Below, one piece after another: positions 1-6,488 of a stretch of DNA of 8,769 bases. The position numbers were made by a program, and so were the translations under genes. Numbering within the stretch: the stretch's first letter is position 1; every line of letters begins with the position of its first letter. This DNA comes from Planctomycetota bacterium (GTDB lineage Bacteria > Planctomycetota > Phycisphaerae > UBA1845 > PWPN01): NCBI GenBank assembly GCA_016209665.1, contig JACQVT010000414.1:1-8769 (forward strand), in the 5' to 3' direction. The notes under the pieces are model-generated. The model was not told where the DNA came from, made no database searches, and saw nothing but the letters and a program-made list of their open reading frames with translations.

Positions 1-234
1 GACCTTTCTCACTTCTCACTTCTCACTTCCCCCCGGTTCACCGTCCATGTTGTTGATTCGACGACCCTCGCCCGGCCGTCAAAAGAGAGGAACCCACGAC
101 GAGGAATATGCGTTTCTGCGGAACGAGGCCAGGCCTGCAGAGGAGCATTTCCCCTCTGGCGGCCCCGAAAACGCCGCTCTCATCCAGCCGTACTTCAGGC
201 AGCCGCCGAGAGCGAACCCACGCGACGCAGCGCC
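1..234. other. Non-coding stretch downstream of the 741-aa gene
   Basis: This is the region beyond the minus-strand stop of the 741-aa gene. I see no convincing gene here; plus-strand open frames look like GC-rich shadows without a good ribosome binding site or recognisable product. Two small structures are visible. One is three perfect tandem copies of TTCTCAC at 6-26. The other is a 6-bp inverted repeat (CAGAGG at 138-143, CCTCTG at 153-158, 9-nt loop) that lies about 80 nt past the stop codon in the direction of transcription. It has no T-tract behind it, so a Rho-independent terminator is not supported. Confidence 0.5.
6..26. repeat. Three tandem copies of a 7-bp unit (TTCTCAC)
   Basis: The heptamer TTCTCAC occurs three times in perfect tandem, followed by a partial fourth copy (TTC). 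It lies in non-coding sequence at the left edge, so the array may have lost copies to the window boundary. It reads as a simple slippage-prone repeat; I see no function for it. Confidence 0.8.
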
Positions 235-2460
235 TCAGGGGCCCAGGAACACGCCCCCCGACAGCTTGAACCCGTCCGACTTCCTCACCCGCACGAGGCA
301 GTTGTCCGAGTTGATGCCCATGGTGTTGAAGTCGCCCAGGTACGTCCGCGGCACCGTGATGGTCTGAATGCCGTTGGACATCACGTGGTCGTAGTAGGTG
401 ATTTCGACCGAGGCGGCCCGGATGACCACCTTCACGTAGTTCCACCACGCACCGTGCTTGAGCGTCGTCAGATGGATCCAGTTCTTGCCGTCGTAATACA
501 TGAACCCTTCCCGGTAGCCCACCCCGGGCAGGCCGTTGAACGCCGTGAACGCCCCGAACGCCAGCACGTTGTGCGGCGTGCCAATGCCCCCGACCCGCCG
601 CGGCGAGGCGTCCAGCCCCTTGGCCAGATCCAGGAACCAGTCCTGCTGCCGGGCGACGTTGAGGTCCCCGTCCAGGCGGTAGGCGAACTCGAAGACCAGC
701 GGGTTTTCGTTGGTCCCGTTGGTAGAGGTCATTCCCGCGCCGCCGGGAGCGGCCTGGATATACGGCACGAGGTTGTGGTAGTTCCGGCGGTTCTGCGCTT
801 TCGCCCCGCCCACGCATTGCGGGCCGTCGATCCCTTCGGTCAGCTCGAACGTCATGCCCGCCCCGGACTGCACCGGCCAAGCGAGCCAGCATGCCGCCTC
901 GTCCGCGTAGGACTCGAAGTCTTCGTGCATCCACAGCGGCCCGATCGTGGGCGTGTAGACCGGCGGACAATCCGGGTGCTCATCGGCCACGAACGGCACG
1001 CTGGGCCCGCTCCCGCAATCGAGGAAGGCAAGGAAGTCGTCGAGATCGATGTCGCCGTCCGGATAGCCGGTCGGTCCCCGGTCGAAGCAGGCGCACCCCG
1101 GCGGGACCGGACCGCCCCCGACGGTGGAGCAGCGCTGGAACTCGGCGAAGTCCAGCCCATCCACGTCGCCGTCCGCATCACTGTCCGCGAACGGCGTCGG
1201 ACAGCAGGGGATGACGCCGCAGGGCATGTTGTCCCCTTGATAGGTTCCGCCCACGGCGCCGCACGTCGCCTCCTGGGTCTGGCTGCACTGGCCGTCGGCC
1301 TGACAGCACGCCCCGGTGTTGCCCGGCACCACGATGCCCTCTCCGCCATACAGGACGAAGTCGTCGAAGCTGGGACGGCCGGCCCCCGGGCTGCCCTTGA
1401 GGCACCGCCGGGGCGCCACCGCGCAGTCCCAGGATGACGAGTTGATTTCGCAGGCCGTCCCAAAACCGCTGTGAAGGGTGTTGAAAGAGCCGGTGTAAAC
1501 GCGGGGAGCGGTGGCGATGCTGTAGGCCCCCGGACCATTGAAATACGACGTGTATTCGATCTGGACCGTGGTGCTCTTGATGGTCAGCGTGACGATGCCG
1601 CCGTTGAGGTCGGTCGAAGCATCGGCCCCTTCGCCTCCGTCGATGGCAAAGTCTCCGCTGCCCGGAAAGACGCCCGCGTCCAGCGTCCACCACTTCCGGC
1701 CGTCGAAGAAGGCCAAGTGGCGGTTCTTCGGCCCGTGCGTCGCGTCCGCACAGTGACAGGGGTCGGGGTCCAGGTAGGCAACGAAACCGACGGCGATGCT
1801 GGCGTGGACCGCCGCGGTGTTCGGGTCAGGACAGCCCGGGATGGCCACGTTCTGGGCACAGATGATCTTCGACCACTCCCCGGTCGCCACCGGCGGGTCG
1901 CAGGCCGTCGAGCAGTCCGGACCCCATATGTAATCCGTGGGGGCCTTGTCGCTGCCCATCGAGAGTTCCATGTAGACGTTGGCCGGGTGGATCTTGTTGC
2001 CGGTCTGGTGGTTCATGTTGAACGACATGACCAGCGGGTTGGCGTCCGTACCGGCCACCGCTCCGTACTGGGCGCCGAAGGTGTTGGCGATGTCGTCCAG
2101 GATGGTCACGGTGATGTGCCCGAGCTGGGCGTCCACCTGGTTGGGCAGCCCGTTGCCGAACGGCTCGGAGAACGCCAGCAGGGTGTCCTCGATGTTGAAC
2201 TCCGAACCGCACTTGTTGGTGTTGGCGTCGTTCCGCGAGGTCGTCGCCCACACCGTCCGCATGGGCGTGTTGGACTTTTCCGCGTCCAACGGACACTTGT
2301 CGACGCACGGGAACGAATGCTCCGGACAGTAACAGTCGTAGTCGTCGCAGAAGATCTCGTTCACAAAGCCGCTCGGGCAAACGGCCAGCGCGCCGGCCGG
2401 AAAGGCCGCCAGCCAGCCCGCTGCCGCGATCGTCCCAACGATGGAAATGGGGTTCCTCAT
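235..2460 (-). CDS. Secreted two-module protein with Cys-rich and dockerin-like EF-hand linker (741 aa)
   Basis: The function is not known. The start chosen is residue 21 of the longest frame: it opens a clear signal peptide (about residues 1-26, cleavage after ALA) and has a GGAGGG site 7 nt upstream. The order of parts is a beta-rich module (about 35-375), a Cys-rich segment (385-420, spacing CC-x5-C-x7-C-x13-C-x4-CC), a dockerin-like stretch (424-482) and a second beta-rich module (510-741). The EF-hand loop D426-x-D428-x-D430-G-D-V-D434-x-x-D437 is textbook; a second loop ending D468-G-D-I-D472-x-x-D475 is degenerate at its first positions. The two modules share landmarks such as PLVxxF, FFDGRKWW / YYDGKNW, TVQIEYTSY / SVEITYY and GSFNTLHSG / GDFNTMGIN, so the protein arose by internal duplication of what looks like a concanavalin/LamG-like jelly roll. 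There is no PEP-CTERM or membrane anchor. It is a paralogue of the 754-aa protein encoded upstream; over the last ~118 residues I count roughly 70% identity by hand. It lies 220 bp behind the PEP-CTERM gene on the same strand. The lectin-like fold is inferred. Confidence 0.85.
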   Translation of the reverse strand: MRNPISIVGTIAAAGWLAAFPAGALAVCPSGFVNEIFCDDYDCYCPEHSFPCVDKCPLDAEKSNTPMRTVWATTSRNDANTNKCGSEFNIEDTLLAFSEPFGNGLPNQVDAQLGHITVTILDDIANTFGAQYGAVAGTDANPLVMSFNMNHQTGNKIHPANVYMELSMGSDKAPTDYIWGPDCSTACDPPVATGEWSKIICAQNVAIPGCPDPNTAAVHASIAVGFVAYLDPDPCHCADATHGPKNRHLAFFDGRKWWTLDAGVFPGSGDFAIDGGEGADASTDLNGGIVTLTIKSTTVQIEYTSYFNGPGAYSIATAPRVYTGSFNTLHSGFGTACEINSSSWDCAVAPRRCLKGSPGAGRPSFDDFVLYGGEGIVVPGNTGACCQADGQCSQTQEATCGAVGGTYQGDNMPCGVIPCCPTPFADSDADGDVDGLDFAEFQRCSTVGGGPVPPGCACFDRGPTGYPDGDIDLDDFLAFLDCGSGPSVPFVADEHPDCPPVYTPTIGPLWMHEDFESYADEAACWLAWPVQSGAGMTFELTEGIDGPQCVGGAKAQNRRNYHNLVPYIQAAPGGAGMTSTNGTNENPLVFEFAYRLDGDLNVARQQDWFLDLAKGLDASPRRVGGIGTPHNVLAFGAFTAFNGLPGVGYREGFMYYDGKNWIHLTTLKHGAWWNYVKVVIRAASVEITYYDHVMSNGIQTITVPRTYLGDFNTMGINSDNCLVRVRKSDGFKLSGGVFLGP

Positions 2461-2467
2461 GTGTCGG

Positions 2468-2473
2468 CCCTCC
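2468..2473 (-). promoter_or_regulatory. Ribosome binding site that fixes the start of the 741-aa gene
   Basis: On the minus strand GGAGGG stands 7 nt before the ATG at 2460-2458. The longer open frame starts 60 bp earlier, but that start would add a non-signal-like N-terminus in front of an otherwise complete signal peptide, so the internal ATG is preferred. Confidence 0.75.
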
Positions 2474-2519
2474 AGAAATGGGTGGACAAACTCACCGCTT
2501 GCAGCAAAAAGCGACACCA

Positions 2520-2551
2520 CACGTCGCGCACGCGCGTGCGTGCGCGACGTG
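2520..2551. other. Perfect 14-bp stem with 4-nt loop between the PEP-CTERM and 741-aa genes
   Basis: CACGTCGCGCACGC (2520-2533) and GCGTGCGCGACGTG (2538-2551) are perfect reverse complements separated by only four bases. In the minus-strand transcript this would form a very stable GC-rich hairpin, 59 nt before the ATG of the 741-aa gene and 129 nt after the stop of the PEP-CTERM gene. No T-tract follows directly; TTTTT occurs about 10 nt later. It could separate expression of the two genes, act as an mRNA-stabilising or attenuating structure, or be a DNA-level binding palindrome. Confidence 0.7.
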
Positions 2552-2567
2552 CTAACAGTCCGCCGCC

Positions 2568-2598
2568 GGCTCCGCCGTTCCCAAAAAACTGCGGAGCC
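2568..2598 (-). other. 8-bp inverted repeat with 15-nt loop downstream of the PEP-CTERM gene
   Basis: GGCTCCGC (2568-2575) pairs perfectly with GCGGAGCC (2591-2598). On the minus strand the loop carries six consecutive T. It begins about 82 nt after the PEP-CTERM stop codon and precedes the stronger 2520-2551 hairpin. No T-tract follows the stem, so I do not call it a Rho-independent terminator, although together with the next hairpin it could mark the 3' end of the PEP-CTERM transcript. The rest of the 220-bp gap shows no clear promoter for the 741-aa gene. Confidence 0.5.
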
Positions 2599-2680
2599 TT
2601 CTCGTCATCCGGCAAAGCTCAACACCGCACGGCGGGCAATCGTCCACAAACGTCGCGGTACTCGGACCTGGCCGACCCGC

Positions 2681-3457
2681 TCAGCCGCGTCGCCGACGCA
2701 GCAGCGGCAGCCCGCCCAGAGCCAGAATCAACAGCGCCGACGGCTCGGGAACGATCTCGCCGCCGGTGACGTAGACGTTGTCGATCCAACTGTTGTCGTC
2801 CGTGGTGCCGACAGAGCGGATCCGGATCTTGTCAATTCCGGTGGCCGCGACGTTGGACCATATCGGGTTTGCTCGGGTGAAAGCATCCACGTGAGCAACG
2901 ATGTTGAACCCGCTGGTCGAGTTGGGGGTGATCTCCAACCAGATGTGGTTCCAGGAAGCCTGGGCAAACACCTTGCCCCCTGTCTCGCGGATCCAATTCG
3001 CTCCATTCCACCAGTACGGGTTGTTGTTGCCCGCGTCGATCACTTTCGAGTTGGCCGCGCCGGCGACGACCGTGCTGCCCTGAAGGAGTTCGAAGACGAA
3101 GTTGGTGGTTTGCCGGTTGTTGTCGACCGGATTCCAATAGATGCCGGCGATGACCTTGTTGGCGGCGGTCGGCTGAAGGTACGCGCCCAGCGGCATCTCC
3201 ACTCCATCGCCCAGATTGTTCTCGATCCCCAGGGCCACGCCCACCTCCTGGTCCAGGTTGTTCTCCGGACTGAAGGCGCTCGTGTTACTCATGATCGAGT
3301 ACCGGCTCGCGCCCGCCTGGGTGGCCCAGTTCGCGTTGTAGCTCGCATCTCCGGTGCCGGTGCCATAGGAGTCCCAGGTCTCCACGTAATTAAGCGGCAC
3401 CGCCATGACAGGAGAGACCAGCGCGAGCAATGCCAATACAACCAAGAGATTTTTCAT
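2681..3457 (-). CDS. PEP-CTERM sorted secreted protein (258 aa)
   Basis: This is an exported protein handled by an exosortase, the enzyme that cleaves at the PEP motif and transfers the protein to the cell surface or extracellular matrix; no exosortase gene lies in the window. Residues 1-19 form a signal peptide (MKNLLVVLALLALVSPVMA). The C-terminus shows the complete tripartite signal: VPEP at 236-239, a hydrophobic helix at about 241-253, and an RRRRG tail. The body is beta-rich with no Cys. It begins VETWDSYGTG (about 25-34) and ends SWIDNVYVTGG (about 223-233), matching landmarks in the modules of the neighbouring large proteins (EDFESYA, FDDFVLYGG), so I infer a single copy of the same concanavalin/LamG-like module. 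The start is set by the signal peptide and by AGGAGGAGG just upstream (3469-3461). It sits behind the left copy of a duplicated leader. The exact role is unknown; a structural or carbohydrate-binding surface protein is the likeliest guess. Confidence 0.9.
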   Translation of the reverse strand: MKNLLVVLALLALVSPVMAVPLNYVETWDSYGTGTGDASYNANWATQAGASRYSIMSNTSAFSPENNLDQEVGVALGIENNLGDGVEMPLGAYLQPTAANKVIAGIYWNPVDNNRQTTNFVFELLQGSTVVAGAANSKVIDAGNNNPYWWNGANWIRETGGKVFAQASWNHIWLEITPNSTSGFNIVAHVDAFTRANPIWSNVAATGIDKIRIRSVGTTDDNSWIDNVYVTGGEIVPEPSALLILALGGLPLLRRRRG

Positions 3458-3643
3458 GTGCCTCCTCCTCTCGTGAGTAACCTGCCCGTGCGACAGGTCC
3501 GCCCCCGGAGCCAGCGAGGGCGTCGCCTCTAATTGATTCTCCGGCCGAACTGACGTGTGACGTGACGGGGCTGACGTGCAACCCCTCGGCCGGAGGTCGA
3601 TCTGCTTTCCTACCACCGAGAGATCATCAAAAACCCTCTCTTA
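3458..3643 (-). promoter_or_regulatory. Candidate structured 5' leader of the PEP-CTERM gene (left copy)
   Basis: About 186 nt lie between the predicted transcription start and the ATG. Their counterpart is at 6298-6482. Identical blocks include 28 nt (3481-3508), 17 nt (3537-3553), 13 nt (3575-3587) and 16 nt (3588-3603). Potential stems in transcript order: GAGAGG/TCTCTC near the 5' end with an 11-nt loop; a long-range helix between CTCCGGCCGA (plus 3586-3595) and TCGGCCGGAG (plus 3539-3548); inside it GGGG/CCCC with an 11-nt loop starting TTGCACG; GGCGA/TCGCT or GAGG/CCTC; and CCTGTC/GGCAGG with loop GCACG inside the 28-nt block, about a dozen nt before the ribosome binding site. I do not recognise it as a known riboswitch. 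That it works as RNA is an inference from two copies only. Confidence 0.5.
3461..3469 (-). promoter_or_regulatory. Ribosome binding site of the PEP-CTERM gene
   Basis: On the minus strand AGGAGGAGG contains two overlapping AGGAGG sites, ending 6 and 3 nt before the ATG at 3457-3455. The site chooses this ATG over the longer open frame that starts 159 bp upstream inside the conserved leader. Confidence 0.75.
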
Positions 3644-3649
3644 CCAGCC

Positions 3650-3678
3650 AGCCTAATCGCTCGGCCCGATTTCGTCAA
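3650..3678 (-). promoter_or_regulatory. Probable sigma70-type promoter for the PEP-CTERM gene
   Basis: On the minus strand TTGACG (3678-3673) and TAGGCT (3655-3650) are separated by exactly 17 bp. The -35 box is strong and the -10 box weak, but the same arrangement with the same spacing recurs upstream of the 754-aa gene, where the -10 is TATGCT. The -35 sequence is also part of a GACGAA box that is repeated 23 bp further upstream in both copies. Confidence 0.55.
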
Positions 3679-3761
3679 CCAAAATCTTGTCCTTTCGTCG
3701 ATAAACTGAGGCTGAAGCCGGGACTTCCCGGATCGCCGCGCCCAGTCACGCCGCGGCCCAT

Positions 3762-3789
3762 GTTCGCTTCAAGTATGGTTCAGCCCCAC
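3762..3789. repeat. Distal block of the duplicated upstream region (left copy)
   Basis: This 28-bp stretch matches 6603-6630 at 26 of 28 positions. It lies about 85 bp upstream of the -35 box in both copies and marks the far end of clear homology between the two upstream regions; weaker similarity may continue another 30 bp. It is strikingly well kept compared with the sequence between it and the promoter, so it may be a regulator binding site. Confidence 0.7.
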
Positions 3790-4032
3790 GTTACGCCTAC
3801 CCTTCTTCGGGTTCTTTTCGGCACGTCCTGGGTGGAACGAGGCCCGTCAGAGCCTTGTTTGAAGGGCCAGTTGACAGACCTGGCGAGCGATGCCCTAATG
3901 CACCAGCCACGTGCCCGGCGGCTGGGAGAAGTTGCCCTCGCGCCCCAGGACGGGCACCGGCCGGCCGGTGCCTGTGCTCTTTCTGACCCATCCGGCGTGA
4001 TGACGTGCGGGTAGGCCCGGCGAAGATCACCC
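3790..4032. other. Non-coding stretch downstream of the 754-aa gene
   Basis: This lies between the 754-aa gene's stop and the conserved upstream block of the PEP-CTERM gene. I see no complete gene. It contains a 20-bp perfect palindrome (3953-3972), a 6-bp inverted repeat (CCAGCC 3903-3908, GGCTGG 3920-3925), and a minus-strand frame continuing in phase with the 754-aa gene past two stops, whose 43 codons to a TAG at 3897-3895 have a protein-like composition. The last point might be remnant coding sequence or chance. Confidence 0.4.
3953..3972. repeat. 20-bp perfect palindrome downstream of the 754-aa gene
   Basis: GGCACCGGCCGGCCGGTGCC is its own reverse complement. As RNA it would fold into an 8-bp stem with a CCGG loop, starting about 60 nt after the stop codon of the 754-aa gene. 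No T-tract follows on the minus strand. It may stabilise or end the transcript, or be a DNA-binding site. Confidence 0.7.
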
Positions 4033-6297
4033 TCATTGGGGCAGGAACACGCCGCCCGACAGCTTGTAGCCGTCGCTGCCGTTGACCCGCGCGACGCACG
4101 TATCCGCGTTTATCCCCATGGTGCTGAAATCACCCGTGTACGCTCGCGGCACGGTCAGGTGTTGGATCCCGTTCGACAGGGCCTCGTCATAGTAGGTGAT
4201 ATGCACGGTCGTGGCCCTGATGACCACGGTCAGGAAGTTCCACCCCGCTGCGTGACGGAGCGTGGTCTGATGATGGAACCAGTTCTGGCCATCGTAGTAC
4301 ATGAGGCCTTCCCGGTAACCCACGCCCGGCAAGCCGTTGTATGCGGTGAAGGCGCCGAACGCGAGGACATTGTGGGGTGTGCCGATGCCTGAGACTCTCC
4401 GGGGCGCGGAGTCCATCCCCTTGGCGAGATCCCAGAAGAAGTCCTGCGATCGCGCGGTATCGATAGGCGACTTAAGGGTGTAGGCGGCTTCGAAAACCAA
4501 CGGTGCTTCATCGGTCCCGTTGACCGAGGTCTTGCCGGCGCCGCCCCCGGCAGCCTGAATGTGCGGCAGGAGATCGTGGTAGTTTCGGCGGATACCCGAT
4601 TTGGCCCCGCCCATGCACTTCGGGCCGTAGATCCCCCCTTCGAGAAAGAAAGCCATGCCGGCGCCGCTCTGGATGGGCCACGCGACTCCCGTCTCCTCCC
4701 CGCTGGCGTAAGACTCCCAGTCCTCGTAGAACCACGTGGTGGCCTCGATGGACGGTGGGCAGTTCGGGTGGTCGGCCGACACGAACGCCACACTGGGCCC
4801 GCTCCCGCAGTCCAAGAAAGCAAGGAAGTCGTCGAGATCGATGTCGCCGTCCGGGAATCCATCCGGGCCCACGTCGAAACAGCCACACCCGGCAGGGACA
4901 TTGCCGCCGCCCAGCGTCAGGCAGCGCTGGAACACGGCGAAGTCTTCCGCGTCGACGTCGTTGTCGCCGTCGGCGTCTGCAAAGGGCTCCCGACAGCAGA
5001 GCGTGCCGAGACAGATCGTGTTCGGTCCCTGCCACACGCCCCCCTGCTCCGTCTCGCACTCATAGTCGGTCAGTCCGTCGGTGCAGCCGCCGCCCGTCCC
5101 GCAGCAGGCACCGATCGGGGCAGGCAATGTGTGCCCTTCCCCGCCGTACAGGGTGACGTTGTCAAAAGCCGGCCGTCCGGCACCGAGATTACCTTTGATA
5201 CACTTGTAACGCCTTTCGCCGGTCGGTTCATTCGCGCACGCCCAGCTACCCGAATCAATGAGGCAGGCCTGCCCGAACCCCATGTGAAGCCTGTTGAATG
5301 GGCCCAGGTAGTCCCGCGGAATCTCGCACCAGCTATACTCGTCCGGCTCGGGCTCCTCCGCGGTCATCTCCACCTTGAACATCGTGGACGTGATCGTCAT
5401 GCGGACGATGTTCGCCTGGCTCCGCATCACGAAGTCGCCCTCACCCGTGAACGAGGCCGGAAGTGTCCACCACTTGTACCCGTCAAAAACTGCCAGATGC
5501 TCGTTGGTGGCACTGGAAAGCACGGGATCGGTGCAGTGGCACGGGTCCTTATCGAGGTACGCGTGGGCGCCCACGGCGATGCTGCTGTGGTGTGGGGCCG
5601 AAGCGATCGGCGGGCAACCGGCCGGCGGCACGTCCTGCTGACAGATCATCGGGATCTCTCGGGCGGCACCGTAATCAGGTGCGCACGCCGTTTCACAATA
5701 AGGGCTGAAAACGTAGTCCGTTGGCGCCCGGTCATCCACGCTCGTCATCGAGTCGTATAGCGACAGCTCGAAGAAGACGTTGGCATGGGTGAGCTTATCG
5801 ACCGTCGGGCCGTTGTTCATCACGAATTGAAGGATCAGGGGACTCGCGTCCGTGCCAAGAACGGCGTCGGACGAGCCTCCGAAGATTCTGTTGATGTCGG
5901 TGGCCAGACCCACCGTGTTCCACCCGAGCTGGCCGTCTCCCTGGTTAGGCATCCCGAGGGAGAACGGCTCGCTGGCCACTTGCGAGCCCTCGGTCGGAAC
6001 GCACGTCAGAGATTCATCGATGTTGACCTGGGCACCGCAGGTTAAGGATTTCCACACCGCCCGCGCCGCGCCGTTATTCTTCACGCACCCATCACCCTCG
6101 GGAAGGCATGCCTCGTTCGGGTCGGGCGGCGCGTTAATGCAGTACCGGTCTATATCATCGCAGAAGATCGCGCCCGGCTGGTCGGTGTAACACCACCTGG
6201 GCCCGGCCAGCACGCCCCCTGGGGCGAGAACGACAACAACGCCAAGAGCAAACAGGGACCCAGAGCAGCGTTCCTTAGAGTACTTCATTGTCGACAT
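4033..6297 (-). CDS. Secreted two-module protein with Cys-rich and dockerin-like EF-hand linker (754 aa)
   Basis: The function is not known. The ATG chosen is residue 22 of the longest frame; AGGAGGA (6312-6306) sits 8 nt upstream and the N-terminus is signal-like: basic residues, a hydrophobic run at about 14-31, and likely cleavage near LAG. The architecture equals the 741-aa paralogue: beta-rich module (about 44-386), Cys-rich segment (398-435, CC-x5-C-x8-C-x14-C-x4-CC), dockerin-like stretch (439-497), second beta-rich module (522-754). The first EF-hand loop runs D441-x-D443-x-D445-N-D-V-D449-x-x-D452, with Asn in place of the usual Gly; the second ends D483-G-D-I-D487-x-x-D490. Acidic calcium ligands support a Ca-stabilised linker. 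No catalytic motif or anchor is visible. Unlike the paralogue, it has its own copy of the conserved leader and promoter directly upstream. Concanavalin/LamG-like folds and a surface or matrix role are inferred. Confidence 0.87.
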   Translation of the reverse strand: MSTMKYSKERCSGSLFALGVVVVLAPGGVLAGPRWCYTDQPGAIFCDDIDRYCINAPPDPNEACLPEGDGCVKNNGAARAVWKSLTCGAQVNIDESLTCVPTEGSQVASEPFSLGMPNQGDGQLGWNTVGLATDINRIFGGSSDAVLGTDASPLILQFVMNNGPTVDKLTHANVFFELSLYDSMTSVDDRAPTDYVFSPYCETACAPDYGAAREIPMICQQDVPPAGCPPIASAPHHSSIAVGAHAYLDKDPCHCTDPVLSSATNEHLAVFDGYKWWTLPASFTGEGDFVMRSQANIVRMTITSTMFKVEMTAEEPEPDEYSWCEIPRDYLGPFNRLHMGFGQACLIDSGSWACANEPTGERRYKCIKGNLGAGRPAFDNVTLYGGEGHTLPAPIGACCGTGGGCTDGLTDYECETEQGGVWQGPNTICLGTLCCREPFADADGDNDVDAEDFAVFQRCLTLGGGNVPAGCGCFDVGPDGFPDGDIDLDDFLAFLDCGSGPSVAFVSADHPNCPPSIEATTWFYEDWESYASGEETGVAWPIQSGAGMAFFLEGGIYGPKCMGGAKSGIRRNYHDLLPHIQAAGGGAGKTSVNGTDEAPLVFEAAYTLKSPIDTARSQDFFWDLAKGMDSAPRRVSGIGTPHNVLAFGAFTAYNGLPGVGYREGLMYYDGQNWFHHQTTLRHAAGWNFLTVVIRATTVHITYYDEALSNGIQHLTVPRAYTGDFSTMGINADTCVARVNGSDGYKLSGGVFLPQ

Positions 6298-6482
6298 GAT
6301 AAGGATCCTCCTATTTAGCCTGCCCGTGCGACAGGTCCGCCCCCGGGTTGGCGAGGGCATCGCCTCGACTTGGTTCTCCGGCCGAACTGATGTGAGACGT
6401 GAAGGGATTTTCGTGCAACCCCTCCTGGCCGGAGGTCGATCTACCTTCCTTCCGCCGAGAGACGGCGAAAGATTCTCTCTGG
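6298..6482 (-). promoter_or_regulatory. Candidate structured 5' leader of the 754-aa gene (right copy)
   Basis: This is the second copy of the leader at 3458-3643, about 185 nt. It keeps the same ordered stems: GAGAGA/TCTCTC with an 11-nt loop (A-U where the left copy has G-U); CTCCGGCC (plus 6427-6434) with GGCCGGAG (plus 6376-6383); GGGG/TCCC with an 11-nt loop TTGCACGAAAA; GGCGA/TCGCC (G-C where the left copy has G-U); and the invariant CCTGTC/GGCAGG hairpin. The identical 28-nt block (6319-6346) ends 21 nt before the ATG. A 3-nt insertion distinguishes the short hairpin around the GGCC loop. It matches no RNA class I can identify by eye. Confidence 0.5.
6306..6312 (-). promoter_or_regulatory. 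Ribosome binding site that fixes the start of the 754-aa gene
   Basis: On the minus strand AGGAGGA stands 8 nt before the ATG at 6297-6295. A second ATG three codons later has no site of its own at a good distance, and the longer open frame would run into the conserved leader. Confidence 0.75.
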
Positions 6483-6488
6483 CTGGCC

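Noticed and set aside
385..1437. Long plus-strand open frames opposite the 741-aa gene (also 1471-2769 and 47-367)
   Set aside because: They are rich in Arg, Gly, Val and Pro as expected for the complement of a GC-rich gene. They lack signal peptides, domains or clear ribosome sites, and the opposite strand encodes a coherent protein with a paralogue.
2441..3532. 363-aa plus-strand frame over the PEP-CTERM gene and its flanks
   Set aside because: It runs antisense through the 2520-2551 hairpin, the complete PEP-CTERM gene and its ribosome site; the composition is shadow-like.
3458..3643. c-di-GMP-I (GEMM) riboswitch in the duplicated leader
   Set aside because: Isolated similarities (CTCCGGCC, CGCACGGGC) exist, but the order of conserved elements and the expected GNRA loop/receptor layout do not fit.
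3799..3817. Terminator-like stem (ACCC, loop TTCTTC, GGGT) with following T-rich bases on the plus strand
   Set aside because: The stem is only 4 bp, and no plus-strand gene lies before it.
4561..5760. 399-aa plus-strand frame inside the 754-aa gene
   Set aside because: It is antisense to a gene whose protein aligns with its paralogue throughout; no family features.
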